This document shows, piece after piece, positions 26,375-36,660 of a DNA stretch of 64,000 nt. The translations under genes and the position numbers were made by a program. The notes beneath the pieces were generated by a model. It was not told the origin of the DNA, did no database searches, and saw only the letters and a list, made by a program, of their open reading frames with translations. This DNA comes from an uncultured Pelagibacteraceae bacterium (GTDB lineage Bacteria; Pseudomonadota; Alphaproteobacteria; Pelagibacterales; Pelagibacteraceae). How positions within the stretch are numbered: position 1 is the stretch's first letter; each line of letters begins with the position of its first letter. Location of the stretch: contig CACAUR010000002.1 in assembly GCA_902535745.1 (NCBI GenBank), forward strand, positions 62,001 to 126,000, read 5' to 3'.

Positions 26375-27580
26375 CTTCTTTTTTAAATTGCCATCAATTG
26401 CATCAAGAAATTGATTTGTAGTAAGGTATTTTTGATTTGTATCTATTAAAATTGCTAAGTCTTTAGTCATTGATCCAGTTTCGACACAATCGATGCAAAC
26501 TTTTTCCAAAGTATTTGCAAATTTTATCAGCTGATCATTTGCATCTAATTTTCCTCTATGAGCAAGTCCTCTAGTCCAAGCAAAAATTGATGCTATTGGA
26601 TTTGTTGAAGTTTCTTTTCCTTGTTGATGCATTCGATAATGTCTCGTAACAGTTCCATGAGCAGCCTCTGCCTCCATCGTTCTTCCATCAGGTGCGAGTA
26701 AGACACTTGTCATAAGTCCAAGAGAACCATATCCCTGAGCAACAGTATCTGATTGAACGTCACCATCATAGTTTTTACAAGCCCAAATATATTTACCGCT
26801 CCACTTCATTGCACAAGCAACCATGTCATCTATAAGTCTATGTTCATAGGTTAAATTATTCTTTTCAAATGAAGATTTAAATTCCTTTTCAAAAACACTT
26901 TGAAATATGTCTTTAAATCTTCCATCGTAAGTTTTTAAAATCGTGTTTTTTGTTGAAAGGTAAACTGGCCATTTCTTAATCAATCCGTAGTTAAAGCAAG
27001 ATCGAGCAAAATCTTCTATTGATTTATCTAAATTGTACATTGATAAAGCCACCCCTGATCCAGGGAAATTAAATACTTCGTAATTTTTGGTATCTTTACC
27101 GTCTTCAGAAGTCCATTTAATTTCAAGTTTTCCTTTACCAGGAACTTTAAAATCGGTTGCTCTATATTGGTCACCAAATGCATGTCTTCCAATAATCACA
27201 GGATCAGTCCATGATGGTACCAATCTTGGAACATTTTTACAAATAATGGGCTCTCTAAATACAGTTCCTCCAATGATATTTCTAATTGTACCGTTTGGAG
27301 ATCTCCACATTTTTTTTAAATTAAATTCTTTTACTCGTGCTTCGTCTGGAGTAATTGTTGCACACTTAATACCTACACCATTCTTTTTAATTGCATTCGC
27401 ACAATCTATAGTTATTTGATCTGAGGTATCATCCCTGCTTTTCATACCAAGATCGTAATATTCAATACCTAAATCTATATACGGTAATATCAGTTTATTC
27501 TTAATAAACTCCCAAATTACTCTTGTCATTTCATCGCCATCCAACTCGACGATTGGGTTTTTGACCTTAATTTTGCTCAT
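26366..27580 (-). CDS. icd: Isocitrate dehydrogenase (NADP+), homodimeric type II
   Basis: Oxidises isocitrate to 2-oxoglutarate with NADPH formation in the TCA cycle. At 404 residues it belongs to the eukaryote-like subfamily found in many Alphaproteobacteria. It shows [19 protein letters not shown], the substrate-binding [35 protein letters not shown], metal-binding [20 protein letters not shown] and the coenzyme segment [12 protein letters not shown]. Transcribed alone, with its own upstream gap of 76 bases shared with the divergent psd. Confidence 0.97.
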   Translation of the reverse strand: MSKIKVKNPIVELDGDEMTRVIWEFIKNKLILPYIDLGIEYYDLGMKSRDDTSDQITIDCANAIKKNGVGIKCATITPDEARVKEFNLKKMWRSPNGTIRNIIGGTVFREPIICKNVPRLVPSWTDPVIIGRHAFGDQYRATDFKVPGKGKLEIKWTSEDGKDTKNYEVFNFPGSGVALSMYNLDKSIEDFARSCFNYGLIKKWPVYLSTKNTILKTYDGRFKDIFQSVFEKEFKSSFEKNNLTYEHRLIDDMVACAMKWSGKYIWACKNYDGDVQSDTVAQGYGSLGLMTSVLLAPDGRTMEAEAAHGTVTRHYRMHQQGKETSTNPIASIFAWTRGLAHRGKLDANDQLIKFANTLEKVCIDCVETGSMTKDLAILIDTNQKYLTTNQFLDAIDGNLKKKLN

Positions 27581-27656
27581 ATTTATGTATAAATCTTAGT
27601 AATTGAATTTCTGCTTTTTATATACATATTAATCAGAAATTATCAAATAAAGGATT

Positions 27657-28304
27657 ATGATAGATAAAGTTTTTCCGAAAATACATAACGAGGGATATAA
27701 GTTTTTAGTAATCTTTGGACTTGGAACACTTGTTTTATATTTAATAAGTGGTTTCTTAGGTTTAATAGGTGTCATTCTTACAATATGGGTTTACTATTTT
27801 TTTAGAGATCCAGAAAGATTCCCAATTAATGATGAAAATTATCTTGTAAGTCCGGCTGATGGATTAGTGATAAAAGTAGAGGAAGTTAATGGACCTTCAG
27901 AACTTTCCTTAGAGAATAAAAAATTTACCAAAGTAAGCGTGTTCATGAATGTTTTCGATTGTCACGTAAATAGAATTCCATGCAGTGGTGAAATTGAGGA
28001 AATTTTATATAAACCTGGCAAGTTTTTAAATGCGTCTCTAGACAAAGCCAGCGAGGACAATGAGAGAAATTATTATAAAATAAAAAATAGTAATGGTGAC
28101 CAGATTGTAGTTGTTCAGATAGCTGGTTTGATTGCTAGGCGTATTGTTACTGAGACAAACAAAGGAGAAAAACTAAACCAAGGTGATCGAATAGGAATGA
28201 TTAGATTTGGTAGTAGGGCAGATATATACTTTGAAAATTACAAACCATTAGTAAAAGTAAATCAAAGAGCAGTGGCTGGCGAGACATTAATTGCAAAAAA
28301 ATAA
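27657..28304 (+). CDS. psd: Phosphatidylserine decarboxylase proenzyme (short type)
   Basis: Makes phosphatidylethanolamine from phosphatidylserine at the inner membrane. At 215 residues it is the short archaeal/alphaproteobacterial type. An N-terminal hydrophobic stretch (about residues 15-48) precedes RDPERFPINDENYLVSPADGLV and VFMNVFDCHVNR. The self-cleavage site that generates the pyruvoyl group is the Gly185-Ser186 of GMIRFGSRADIYF. It is the first gene of a psd-pssA pair, so product and substrate enzymes are made together. Confidence 0.95.
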   Translation: MIDKVFPKIHNEGYKFLVIFGLGTLVLYLISGFLGLIGVILTIWVYYFFRDPERFPINDENYLVSPADGLVIKVEEVNGPSELSLENKKFTKVSVFMNVFDCHVNRIPCSGEIEEILYKPGKFLNASLDKASEDNERNYYKIKNSNGDQIVVVQIAGLIARRIVTETNKGEKLNQGDRIGMIRFGSRADIYFENYKPLVKVNQRAVAGETLIAKK

Positions 28305-28305
28305 A

Positions 28306-29103
28306 ATGGAACAACAAAATAAAAATTTCAAATTAGTTGCGAATAAGAAAACAAGATCGATTTTACCTAATATGTTTACACTAGTGGGCGTGTGTATAGG
28401 CTTAACGTCTATTAAATTTGCTTTTGATGGCAGCTTTGGTTTTGCAGTTCTTGCAATATTAGTTGCGGGTATTATAGATGGTCTTGATGGAAGAATTGCA
28501 CGACTTATAAAAGGAACATCTGAAGTTGGTAAAGAACTAGACTCATTAACGGATGTTATAAGCTTCGGAGTTGCCCCAGCTTTTATAATGTTTTTTTGGT
28601 CCTTAAATAATCTTGGAAGAGTAGGGTGGTTAGTTTGTTTGATTTATGTAATTTGTGTCGCTTTAAGATTAGCGAGATTTAATATTACATCTAATACAAA
28701 TGCAAAGTGGAAAGACAATTTTTTTGAAGGAGTCCCTTCACCAGCTGGGGGTATTTTAGTTTTATTTCCATTAATTTATAGTTTTAGTGAACTTCAATTT
28801 TTTTCGATCGAAAATGAATATCTAGTGCCCAGTTTTTTTATTTTAACTTCAATTTTATTAATCAGTAAAATACCAACTTATTCTTTTAAAAAGATTGTAG
28901 TCCCTAGAAGATTAACAATCTTTTTATTATTTACGTTAATTTTATTTTTTGGGTTGTTAATAATCTATACCTATAACGTTCTAGTATTATCAACGTTAAT
29001 ATACTTACTTCTTATTCCAATTAGCTTTTTCCATTTTCGCAGCTTATCCAAAAAACTTAGTCATGTTAGTCAAGATGGTGAAGATCAAGAAGATGTCCTT
29101 TAA
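28306..29103 (+). CDS. pssA: CDP-diacylglycerol-serine O-phosphatidyltransferase
   Basis: Transfers a phosphatidyl group from CDP-diacylglycerol to serine, supplying the substrate for psd. About 265 residues with several membrane helices. The CDP-alcohol phosphotransferase motif D-G-x2-A-R-x8-G-x3-D-x3-D is visible in GLDGRIARLIKGTSEVGKELDSLTD. I start it at the ATG at 28306, one base after the psd stop. The track uses a TTG at 28291 inside psd. Confidence 0.94.
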   Translation: MEQQNKNFKLVANKKTRSILPNMFTLVGVCIGLTSIKFAFDGSFGFAVLAILVAGIIDGLDGRIARLIKGTSEVGKELDSLTDVISFGVAPAFIMFFWSLNNLGRVGWLVCLIYVICVALRLARFNITSNTNAKWKDNFFEGVPSPAGGILVLFPLIYSFSELQFFSIENEYLVPSFFILTSILLISKIPTYSFKKIVVPRRLTIFLLFTLILFFGLLIIYTYNVLVLSTLIYLLLIPISFFHFRSLSKKLSHVSQDGEDQEDVL

Positions 29104-30018
29104 ATGAAAACAAACGCTATAGTTTCATTAGCAGATGAAAAGTATTTTAATTTATTAATTGAATTAATTGACTCAATAAAAAAAAACCCTAAGAGCAAAG
29201 ATATAGCAATTTGCATACTTGATGCAGGCTTAAATGACAATCAAAGAAAAGAACTAAAAAACAACGTTGATGAAGTTGCAAAAGCAGAGTGGGATATTGA
29301 AGTTTCAAATTTAAAAGTAATGGGAAAAGAATGGCTGAAAAGTCAAGTGTCTCGTGCATTTCTACCAAAATATTTTCCAAAATATGAAAAGTATCTTTGG
29401 ATAGATTGTGATGCATGGGTTAACGATTGGAAGTGTATAGATTTATATTTCAAAGCATGTGAAAAAGGAAAATTGGGAATAACTCAAACAATGGGCCCAG
29501 GCTATAAAGTAATGTCAAAAGTTAAATGGTTATTTGGAAAATTAGCAATAATTAAAAGCCAAAATTTTAAACATGCTCTTTCGTCAAATATTGGTATTTC
29601 AAAATCAAGAAAACTTGCGTTTGCACCCCATATTAACATTGGTGTTTTTTCACTTCAAAAAAATTCACCTTGCTGGGAAGTATGGCAAAAAAATCTAAGA
29701 CAAACCTTAAAAAGTGGAAAAATTTTTGGCTCAGAAGGGTTAGCAATTAATCTAAGTGTTTACATAGATGAAATTGATACAGAGTTTTTACCTTTAAATT
29801 GTAATTGGATTGCAAGTAATTTACTTCCAAAATATGATAGCAATCAAAAGACATTTGTAGAGCCTTACTTACCAAATAATAAGATCGGCATCATGCACTT
29901 AGCTGCAGGAATTTGGAAAGATAATGTAGACATGAGATTAGATAAAAATGTAAAAATTGATATCTATAATCTTGATGATCAAAAAGAACTTAAAAGTTTA
30001 AGGTTTAGTAATAGTTGA
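29104..30018 (+). CDS. Glycosyltransferase, family 8-like
   Basis: A 304-residue protein with a GT-A style layout. It starts NAIVSLADEKYFNLLIELIDSI, has an ILDAGL segment after the first beta-alpha units, then a DxD metal motif at Asp101/Asp103 (YLWIDCDAWV) and APHINIGVFSLQKNSPCWEVW later. This resembles GT8 or related hexosyltransferases rather than GT2. It begins directly after the pssA stop, within a run of phospholipid and RNA genes; the donor and acceptor cannot be read. Confidence 0.65.
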   Translation: MKTNAIVSLADEKYFNLLIELIDSIKKNPKSKDIAICILDAGLNDNQRKELKNNVDEVAKAEWDIEVSNLKVMGKEWLKSQVSRAFLPKYFPKYEKYLWIDCDAWVNDWKCIDLYFKACEKGKLGITQTMGPGYKVMSKVKWLFGKLAIIKSQNFKHALSSNIGISKSRKLAFAPHINIGVFSLQKNSPCWEVWQKNLRQTLKSGKIFGSEGLAINLSVYIDEIDTEFLPLNCNWIASNLLPKYDSNQKTFVEPYLPNNKIGIMHLAAGIWKDNVDMRLDKNVKIDIYNLDDQKELKSLRFSNS

Positions 30019-30626
30019 AAAAAAATAAAATTTCTAAAAGCTGGGTTATAAGACAAAGAAGAGATAAATATGTTCGTCAATCAAAGTTAGAAGGTTATAG
30101 GTCTAGAGCAGTATATAAACTTAAAGAGTTAGACGAAAAATTTAGAATTATAAAAAATAATTTAAGTATTTTAGATATAGGCTCTGCGCCTGGAAGTTGG
30201 ACACAGTATTTATCCGAAAAATCAAGAGGTTCAAAAATAATGTCTATTGATCTGAAAGAAGTTGAAAAAATAAAAGATGTTTATCATGTTGTTGGTGATT
30301 TCTTAGATAATAAAAACCAACAAATAATTTCAGATTTTTTTCCAAAAAAAATTGATCTCGTAGTCTCTGATATGGCAGTTAACACAACTGGAAATAAAAA
30401 TTTAGATTCAATTCAAACGGGTGAACTTTCTTTAATGGCAATGCACTTTGCCGCTAGTATGCTTCGACCAAAAGGAATTTTTTTATCAAAAATTTTTATG
30501 GGCTCAACATTTAATGAAATTGTTGAAAATGCAAAAAAAAACTTTAAAGAAAGCAAAATCTTTAAACCGCCTTCAAGTAGAAAAGACTCAAAAGAAAACT
30601 TCATTATCTGTAAAAATTTAAGATAG
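30015..30626 (+). CDS. rlmE: 23S rRNA (uridine-2'-O)-methyltransferase RlmE/FtsJ
   Basis: Methylates the A-loop uridine (U2552 in E. coli numbering) of 23S rRNA on the large subunit. The 203 residues contain the N-terminal RNA-binding YVRQSKLEGYRSRAVYKLKELDEK, the SAM-binding LDIGSAPGSWTQYL, and the catalytic acidic/lysine positions in DLVVSDMAVNTTG and KIFMGS. It starts with TTG in a TTGA overlap with the preceding gene; no ATG lies upstream in a sensible position. Confidence 0.95.
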   Translation: MKKNKISKSWVIRQRRDKYVRQSKLEGYRSRAVYKLKELDEKFRIIKNNLSILDIGSAPGSWTQYLSEKSRGSKIMSIDLKEVEKIKDVYHVVGDFLDNKNQQIISDFFPKKIDLVVSDMAVNTTGNKNLDSIQTGELSLMAMHFAASMLRPKGIFLSKIFMGSTFNEIVENAKKNFKESKIFKPPSSRKDSKENFIICKNLR

Positions 30627-30663
30627 TCACTTTAAAATTTTCAGGAATCGTATATAAACTATT

Positions 30664-31740
30664 ATGGATCCTATAAAAGAAGCACTTACCTTTGATGATG
30701 TCACTTTAGCTCCAAAGTATTCTTCTGTGCTTCCTTCAGAAGTTAATACATCTGTGAAACTATCAAAAAATTTGAATCTTAAAATACCTTTGCTCTCGTC
30801 TGCCATGGACACAGTCACAGAGTCTAAAATGGCAATTGAAATAGCAAAGGCAGGGGGGATCGGAGTCATTCATAGAAATCTGACCATTAGTGATCAAATA
30901 TTAGAAATAAAAAAAGTTCAAAAAAAAGGGCTATCGGTTGGTGCAGCAGTTGGGACCAATGATACTGAACTATCTCGAGCAGATAAAATTATTAAATGTA
31001 AGGTAGATTTAATTGTTGTGGATACAGCGCACGGCCACACTAAAAGAGTAGCAAATATAATCAAATTTATAAAAAAGAAAAAATCGAACAAAACAACCTT
31101 ATGTGCAGGCAACATTGCAACAGCTGAAGCCGCAAAATTTTTATGCAAACTTGGAGTTGATATAGTAAAAGTAGGAATTGGACCAGGATCGATTTGTACA
31201 ACTAGACTTGTTGCAGGTATTGGTGTTCCTCAGCTAAGTGCATTACTGGATGTAAAAAAAGGTTTAAGCAAAAATGTAAAAATGATTTCTGATGGAGGAA
31301 TTAAATTTTCTGGAGATATTGCAAAAGCACTCGCTGCAGGTGCAGATGCTGTAATGGTGGGGTCAATGATTGCTGGAACCAATGAAGCTCCAGGCAAGAT
31401 TATAAAAAAAAATGGAAAGTTGTTTAAAGTTTTTAGGGGAATGGGATCGGTTGGAGCAATGAACAAAGGGTCTGCTGATAGATATTTTCAAAAAAAACAA
31501 AAGGATATCTCGAAATATGTCCCAGAAGGAGTAGAAGGTTTAATTAAATATAAAGGCGACGTATCTAAGATAATTTTTAAACTTATTGGAGGACTCAAAT
31601 CATCAATGGGCTATTTAGGTTCTAAAAATATCATTAATCTAAGAAATAAACCAAAATTTGTTAAAATTACAAAAGCTGGATTTTATGAGAGTATGGTTCA
31701 TAGTATAGATGAGGTGAAAAAAAACAGTCAATATTTATGA
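30664..31740 (+). CDS. guaB: Inosine 5'-monophosphate dehydrogenase lacking CBS domains
   Basis: Oxidises IMP to XMP, the committed step to GMP. It is only 358 residues, against about 490 in most bacteria. The barrel is complete: LTFDDVTLAPKYS, the loop GIGPGSICTTR with catalytic Cys178, the GGIKFSGDIAKALAAGADAVMVGS phosphate site, and the flap DRYFQ...VPEGVEGLIKYKG. The tandem CBS (Bateman) module that normally follows about residue 85 is replaced by a direct join (EIKKVQKKGLSVGAAVG). The enzyme should be active but without CBS-mediated nucleotide control. It shares a transcript with guaA. Confidence 0.95.
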   Translation: MDPIKEALTFDDVTLAPKYSSVLPSEVNTSVKLSKNLNLKIPLLSSAMDTVTESKMAIEIAKAGGIGVIHRNLTISDQILEIKKVQKKGLSVGAAVGTNDTELSRADKIIKCKVDLIVVDTAHGHTKRVANIIKFIKKKKSNKTTLCAGNIATAEAAKFLCKLGVDIVKVGIGPGSICTTRLVAGIGVPQLSALLDVKKGLSKNVKMISDGGIKFSGDIAKALAAGADAVMVGSMIAGTNEAPGKIIKKNGKLFKVFRGMGSVGAMNKGSADRYFQKKQKDISKYVPEGVEGLIKYKGDVSKIIFKLIGGLKSSMGYLGSKNIINLRNKPKFVKITKAGFYESMVHSIDEVKKNSQYL

Positions 31741-32171
31741 GGAATATAGTTAAATTTTTTCTAATTTTGTTGTTTTTTAAAACAACTGCCTACGGCTCGG
31801 AAAATTTTTATGAGCAAGCAGTAGATAAATTCAATGATAAAAAATTTGATGATTCTAAATTTTTGTTTCATAGAAATATTGTGTTTAACCCTACAGATGC
31901 TAAATCTTATTTATATTTGGCTAAGATTTTCAATTCTGAAAAAAACCAGAAAGAGGAAGAAAAAAATTTAAACACTACCCTTCTACTTGAACCAAATAAT
32001 GAAGAAGCAATTTATATGCTAATACAAATTAATCTTGATAAATCAAATTTTTCTAAAGCAAATGAATTGTTAGCAAAACTAAATATAGTTTGTAAGAATT
32101 TTTGCTCCAAAAAAAAAGAAATTGAAAAAACACTCCAAAATCTTGAAGCAAAAAATGAAAAAAAGCAGTAG
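31737..32171 (+). CDS. Secreted TPR-like protein
   Basis: A 144-residue protein with an N-terminal hydrophobic signal ([15 protein letters not shown], cleavage probably near residue 20). It then carries degenerate tetratricopeptide repeats ([22 protein letters not shown] and [21 protein letters not shown], then [20 protein letters not shown]). It overlaps guaB by ATGA and guaA by 17 bases, so it is embedded in the guanine operon with no obvious functional link. Probably a periplasmic scaffold; no enzymatic motif seen. Confidence 0.75.
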   Translation: MRNIVKFFLILLFFKTTAYGSENFYEQAVDKFNDKKFDDSKFLFHRNIVFNPTDAKSYLYLAKIFNSEKNQKEEEKNLNTTLLLEPNNEEAIYMLIQINLDKSNFSKANELLAKLNIVCKNFCSKKKEIEKTLQNLEAKNEKKQ

Positions 32172-33714
32172 TTCTAAGAAAATTCTTATAATCGATTTTG
32201 GTTCTCAATATACTCAATTAATTGCAAGACGTGTAAGAGAGCTTGGTGTATTTTCAGAAATAGTAAATCACAAACAAGCAAAAAAAATTAATGTAGACGA
32301 ACTGTTTGGAATTATTTTATCTGGTGGCCCTTTAAACGTTTATGAAGACAAAAAAATTAATTTTAATAAAAAAATTTTGGACTTGGAGATTCCTATTTTA
32401 GGTCTTTGTTTTGGCCATCAGTTAATTTCAAGATACTATGGTGGCAAAGTTGTAACAGCAAAAAATAGAGAGTTTGGCTTAGCAACTATTAAGAAAAAAT
32501 TAAAATCTAAATTTACCAAAAACTTTTTTGATAACAACAAACAAAGAAAAGTATGGATGAGCCATGCGGATCACGTTACCAGGCTACCAAAAGGTTTTAA
32601 AGTAGCTGCATCAACAAAAGGTTCAAAATTTACGATAATTGAAAATGATGTGATCAAAAGATATGGCGTTCAATTCCATCCCGAAGTAACTCACACAGAA
32701 AAAGGAATTTTATTACTCAAAAATTTTGTTTTTGGTATATGCAAGTCGAAAAAAAATTGGTCAACAGATCACCAAAAGAAAACGTTAATATCCAGTGTCC
32801 AAAATCAAATCGGTAATAAAAAAATCATATGCGCACTCTCTGGGGGTGTAGATAGCAGCGTTGTGGCACAATTATTAAATAAAGCAGTAGGTAAACAACT
32901 ATATTGCATTTTTGTAAATACAGGATTGTTAAGACTTAATGAAGAAAAACAAGTAGTAAATACTTTTAAAAAAAAACTAAAAATGAATTTGATATATGTA
33001 AATGCAGCAGATGAATTTTTAAAGAAATTAAACAATATTATAGAGCCTGAGAAAAAAAGGAAAATAATTGGAAATTTATTTATTAAAATTTTTGAAAGGT
33101 ATGCGAAAAAACTTAAAAACGTGAAATTTTTAGCTCAAGGGACCTTATACCCAGATTTGATTGAAAGTAAGTCAGTGACCGGAAGTCAAACCTCTAAAAT
33201 TAAATCACATCATAATGTTGGTGGACTGCCAAAAAAAATGAAATTGGAATTGTGCGAACCATTAAGATTACTTTTTAAGGATGAAGTAAGAAAACTTGGA
33301 ATAAAATTAAATTTATCTAAGGACATAATTAGTCGTCACCCATTTCCAGGGCCAGGGTTAGCAATAAGAATGCCAGGCAAAGTTTCGAAAGATAAAATAG
33401 AAATATTAAAGCAAGCAGATAATATTTTTATTTCTGAACTTAAAAAAGAAAAGTTATATGATAAAATTTGGCAAGCATACGCCGCTTTATTACCAGTAAA
33501 AACAGTCGGTGTTATGGGAGACAATAGAACTTATGAGTATATTTGCTTGCTAAGAGCAATAACTTCCCAAGATGGAATGACAGCAGATTTTTTTGATTTT
33601 CCTAAAAATTTCATACAAAATGTGTCAAATAAAATAATTAACAACATTAGAGGAATAAACAGAGTAGTTTATGATGTCACTTCAAAACCGCCAAGTACCA
33701 TTGAATTAGAGTAA
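32155..33714 (+). CDS. guaA: GMP synthase (glutamine-hydrolysing)
   Basis: Aminates XMP to GMP. The N-terminal class I glutamine amidotransferase has [21 protein letters not shown], the nucleophile in [11 protein letters not shown], and a [10 protein letters not shown] histidine/glutamate pair. The ATP pyrophosphatase domain has [15 protein letters not shown], and the dimerisation domain ends in IELE. I use the ATG at 32155, giving 519 residues close to the family length; the track's TTG at 32122 adds an unlikely extension. It overlaps the TPR gene and runs into panB through TAATG. Confidence 0.96.
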   Translation: MKKSSSSKKILIIDFGSQYTQLIARRVRELGVFSEIVNHKQAKKINVDELFGIILSGGPLNVYEDKKINFNKKILDLEIPILGLCFGHQLISRYYGGKVVTAKNREFGLATIKKKLKSKFTKNFFDNNKQRKVWMSHADHVTRLPKGFKVAASTKGSKFTIIENDVIKRYGVQFHPEVTHTEKGILLLKNFVFGICKSKKNWSTDHQKKTLISSVQNQIGNKKIICALSGGVDSSVVAQLLNKAVGKQLYCIFVNTGLLRLNEEKQVVNTFKKKLKMNLIYVNAADEFLKKLNNIIEPEKKRKIIGNLFIKIFERYAKKLKNVKFLAQGTLYPDLIESKSVTGSQTSKIKSHHNVGGLPKKMKLELCEPLRLLFKDEVRKLGIKLNLSKDIISRHPFPGPGLAIRMPGKVSKDKIEILKQADNIFISELKKEKLYDKIWQAYAALLPVKTVGVMGDNRTYEYICLLRAITSQDGMTADFFDFPKNFIQNVSNKIINNIRGINRVVYDVTSKPPSTIELE

Positions 33715-34490
33715 TGAATAATAAAATTAAAAAAATTTTAAAGAAAAAAAATAAATCCAAGATTGTTTGCCTTACAGCATATTCAAAGAATATTGCTGAA
33801 ATAATCGATGACCATGCAGATATAGTTCTAGTTGGAGACTCTCTGGGATCTGTACTTTATAATTATGATACAACAAGAAAAGTAAGTCTTAATATGATGA
33901 TCGAGCACACAAAGAGCGCTAGGATAGGTGTAAAAAAAGGCCTGTTAGTTATTGATCTTCCTTATAATACCTACAGAAGTAAATCTGAGGCACTTAAAAA
34001 TTCTAAGAAAGCAATAAAACAGACAAAATGTGATGCTGTTAAAGTTGAGGGAGGAACAAGGGTGAAAGAAATAGTAAAACATTTAGTCAAAAATAGAATA
34101 CCAGTATTAGGCCATATTGGCGTGACACCTCAGACAACTAAAGGAAAATTTAGATCTAAAGGTAAGAATGAGTTAGAAAAAAGAAAACTTTTAAAGGATG
34201 CTAAAGATTTAGAACAAAGTGGAGCATTTGGAATTGTTTTAGAGTGTATTTATAGCGATATCTCAAAACAAATAACAAACTCAATTAATATACCAACAAT
34301 TGGAATCGGTGCTTCAATAAATTGCGATGGCCAGGTTCTTGTAACTGATGATTTAATTGGTTTAAATGAAACCAAATTTAGGTTTGTTAAAAAATTCGGG
34401 AATATAAAGAAAGACATTAAAAGTGCAGTTATAAAATATAAAAATTCGGTAAAACAAAAAAAATTTCCCTCAAAAAAAAACAGTTATTAG
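33714..34490 (+). CDS. panB: 3-methyl-2-oxobutanoate hydroxymethyltransferase
   Basis: Adds a hydroxymethyl group from methylene-tetrahydrofolate to 2-oxoisovalerate, the first step to pantothenate. The 258 residues form a PanB barrel: IVCLTAYSKNIAEIIDDHADIVLVGDSLG, AVKVEGG, a PVLGHIGVTPQT block and ECIYSDISKQITNSINIPTIGIGAS. It starts on the last base of the guaA stop and is the final gene of the psd-to-panB run. panC was not seen in the window. Confidence 0.95.
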   Translation: MNNKIKKILKKKNKSKIVCLTAYSKNIAEIIDDHADIVLVGDSLGSVLYNYDTTRKVSLNMMIEHTKSARIGVKKGLLVIDLPYNTYRSKSEALKNSKKAIKQTKCDAVKVEGGTRVKEIVKHLVKNRIPVLGHIGVTPQTTKGKFRSKGKNELEKRKLLKDAKDLEQSGAFGIVLECIYSDISKQITNSINIPTIGIGASINCDGQVLVTDDLIGLNETKFRFVKKFGNIKKDIKSAVIKYKNSVKQKKFPSKKNSY

Positions 34491-34497
34491 TTAAGAA

Positions 34498-35688
34498 TTA
34501 TCTTTGCTGTCTTGTTTTAAATTTACCTTTTATAACCTCTTTTTCTAAAAATGTTCCAAAAGCATCTCCATTGATATCAAATTCAATATTTGTAGCTCCC
34601 TCAAAATTAATTTTTTTTCCTTTTTTTAAAAGTTTTAAACCTTTCGCAATCTCACCTGGATATATTTTAGTACCGGGCGAATTACTTACTGACATAATAT
34701 TTTTAGATAAATTATTATTTGACTTTAAATTTTTTTCCTGCAAGGCAAGAATAAGTATAGCCGCCGCATCATAAGACTCCCCGATAAATGGTTCTGAAGT
34801 ATCAATATTATTTTTTTGGGCGATTTTGTAAAATGAGTTAATATTTTTGGAATTTGAACCTGGAATTATCCCAAATGAATTATTAAGTAATTTGCCAAAC
34901 TCTTTTTCGGTAGACTCATTAATCATCCTATCTGATAAGATAAATTTTTCAAAAGCCCCTGAGTCAAGAATTGATTTAATTAATCTTTCACCATCTTGCT
35001 CAACTTCAGTAAAAATTGCAACCGCGTCTCCGCCTGCAGCAGCCAAGACTGACACTTCATTTGATAGATCAGTTTTATTCATTTTCATGGGTAAGCTTAC
35101 GGTAATTTCTACATTACTATCATTAAGTGTTTTTTTAAAATTTCTCTCTAATTCTTTTCCATAATTTGTGTCTTGAAACGAAATAGCAATTCGCTTGATG
35201 CCTTTATCTTTTATAATTTTAGCTAAAACCTCTCCATCCCTATTACTTGGGGCTGTGGTTCTAAAAAATAGATTTTTTTCATCTATTGTAGATAACAAGG
35301 GAGTAGTTGCTGATGGAGAAATCATAGGAATATTTTTTTCATTAGCTGATCCCAAAAGAATTCCTTCGGATATCCCAGGGCAGGCAGCACCGATAATTGC
35401 AATAATATTATTTTTGTTAATTGTATTGTTTATTGATTTAATCTGGGACTTGTCACACATTGTATCTATATTAATTAAATTAATTTTTTTCTCACCATTT
35501 AAAAATATTTTTGAGGAATTTGCTTCTGAAATTGCTAACTCTGCTGAAGATGCCATACTTGGAACAATAGATTCTGTTGGGCCTGTAAAACCAAGAGCTA
35601 TACCGATAGTAATTTCATTCGCCTGGATTTCTGTTTGATTACCCATTAAACAGAATAAAAAAAGAACACTTAGAATTTTTTTTCTCAT
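34498..35688 (-). CDS. Periplasmic substrate-binding protein, branched-chain amino acid (LivK) type
   Basis: A 396-residue exported protein with a signal peptide ending near residue 23. The Periplasmic_binding_6 fold is recognised from EITIGIALGFTGPTESIVPSMASSAELAISEAN, AIIGAACPGISEGIL and PMISPSATTPLLSTIDEKNLFFRTTAPSNRDGE. Such proteins bind leucine-type amino acids, amides or urea, feeding Liv ABC transporters. No permease or ATPase is adjacent, so it is an orphan here. The ligand cannot be read. Confidence 0.88.
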   Translation of the reverse strand: MRKKILSVLFLFCLMGNQTEIQANEITIGIALGFTGPTESIVPSMASSAELAISEANSSKIFLNGEKKINLINIDTMCDKSQIKSINNTINKNNIIAIIGAACPGISEGILLGSANEKNIPMISPSATTPLLSTIDEKNLFFRTTAPSNRDGEVLAKIIKDKGIKRIAISFQDTNYGKELERNFKKTLNDSNVEITVSLPMKMNKTDLSNEVSVLAAAGGDAVAIFTEVEQDGERLIKSILDSGAFEKFILSDRMINESTEKEFGKLLNNSFGIIPGSNSKNINSFYKIAQKNNIDTSEPFIGESYDAAAILILALQEKNLKSNNNLSKNIMSVSNSPGTKIYPGEIAKGLKLLKKGKKINFEGATNIEFDINGDAFGTFLEKEVIKGKFKTRQQR

Positions 35689-35736
35689 GACTAGGTAAAA
35701 TAAAAATATGCCATGATTAATACTTTTTCAATTAGG

Positions 35737-36591
35737 TTATTTTACCTTTTGAATTAAAAACACAGATCCAACTACAATTATCCCTCCTAAAGTCATTATC
35801 AAACTAGGGATTTCATTAAATATTATAAATGTTTGGATCAATCCAAATACAGGAAACAAAGCATAAAAGGGCAGAACTTTTCCAACCGGATAAAACTTAT
35901 ATAAGTAAAACAAAGACATATGGGCTCCTATTGATACTATTAAACCAGAGTAAATTATAAAAAACCACATATCTAGCTGAATGTTTTTTAGAATAAACAT
36001 TGTATTTCCCTCAAATAAAAATGATAAAAAAATTAATACAACAAATCCAATAGATGCCATGAAAAAATTTGTAGTTACGATGTTTAATTTATTTGTATCT
36101 CTACTAGCCACGTTCGCGATAGCATAGAAGAATGCCATTAAGGCAGTTAGCACAAGTGCAAAAATATTATTAATCAACTCTGGATCAAAACCAATAAAGA
36201 TTATCCCTAAAAAAGAGGTAATTACAAAAAACCATTTACTAAAACTAAATTTTTCATTTAGAAAAAAATTACTTAAAATAATTGCAAATGGAATAGCGAG
36301 CTGAGAACCTATTATAACGGGTGAAACTATATTAGACTCCTGTAAAGATAGATAAGTGAAACCTGTAACACCAACCCCCATAGAAAAAGAAAAAATAAAT
36401 AAAGATTTCAAATTTTCCTTAGGAATCTTAAAATTAAAAAAAGGTAATAAACAAATTATGACTACCAACATTCTAAGCGATCCAAAAAGTAAAGGAGGTA
36501 CATTTGTATTTAAGACAAGTTTTCCAAAAACAAAAGCACTTCCAAACAGTGCCATAATTAATAAAATTAATAAGTAATGTTTAATAGTCAA
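35737..36591 (-). CDS. EamA-family (DMT superfamily) transporter
   Basis: A 284-residue inner membrane protein with about ten hydrophobic helices arranged as two EamA repeats. The first begins HYLLILLIMALFGSAFVFGKLVL. The second starts near residue 140 (LVLTALMAFFYAIANVASRD). These drug/metabolite carriers usually export amino acids or small metabolites. The substrate is unknown. The gene stands alone on the minus strand, divergent from the EutA-like gene. Confidence 0.88.
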   Translation of the reverse strand: MTIKHYLLILLIMALFGSAFVFGKLVLNTNVPPLLFGSLRMLVVIICLLPFFNFKIPKENLKSLFIFSFSMGVGVTGFTYLSLQESNIVSPVIIGSQLAIPFAIILSNFFLNEKFSFSKWFFVITSFLGIIFIGFDPELINNIFALVLTALMAFFYAIANVASRDTNKLNIVTTNFFMASIGFVVLIFLSFLFEGNTMFILKNIQLDMWFFIIYSGLIVSIGAHMSLFYLYKFYPVGKVLPFYALFPVFGLIQTFIIFNEIPSLIMTLGGIIVVGSVFLIQKVK

Positions 36592-36660
36592 AAAAATCCA
36601 AATTTAAATTGATTTATAGAATGACATTCATATTTTTTAAGTTATCCTGTGTCAATAAAT

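Noticed and set aside
32122-32154. TTG start of guaA in the ORF track
   Set aside because: The 11 extra residues are not part of the amidotransferase domain, and an ATG at 32155 leads directly into it.
35195-35638. 147-residue plus-strand ORF opposite the LivK-type binding protein
   Set aside because: The minus-strand gene is a well-defined exported binding protein; the opposing frame is a composition artefact.
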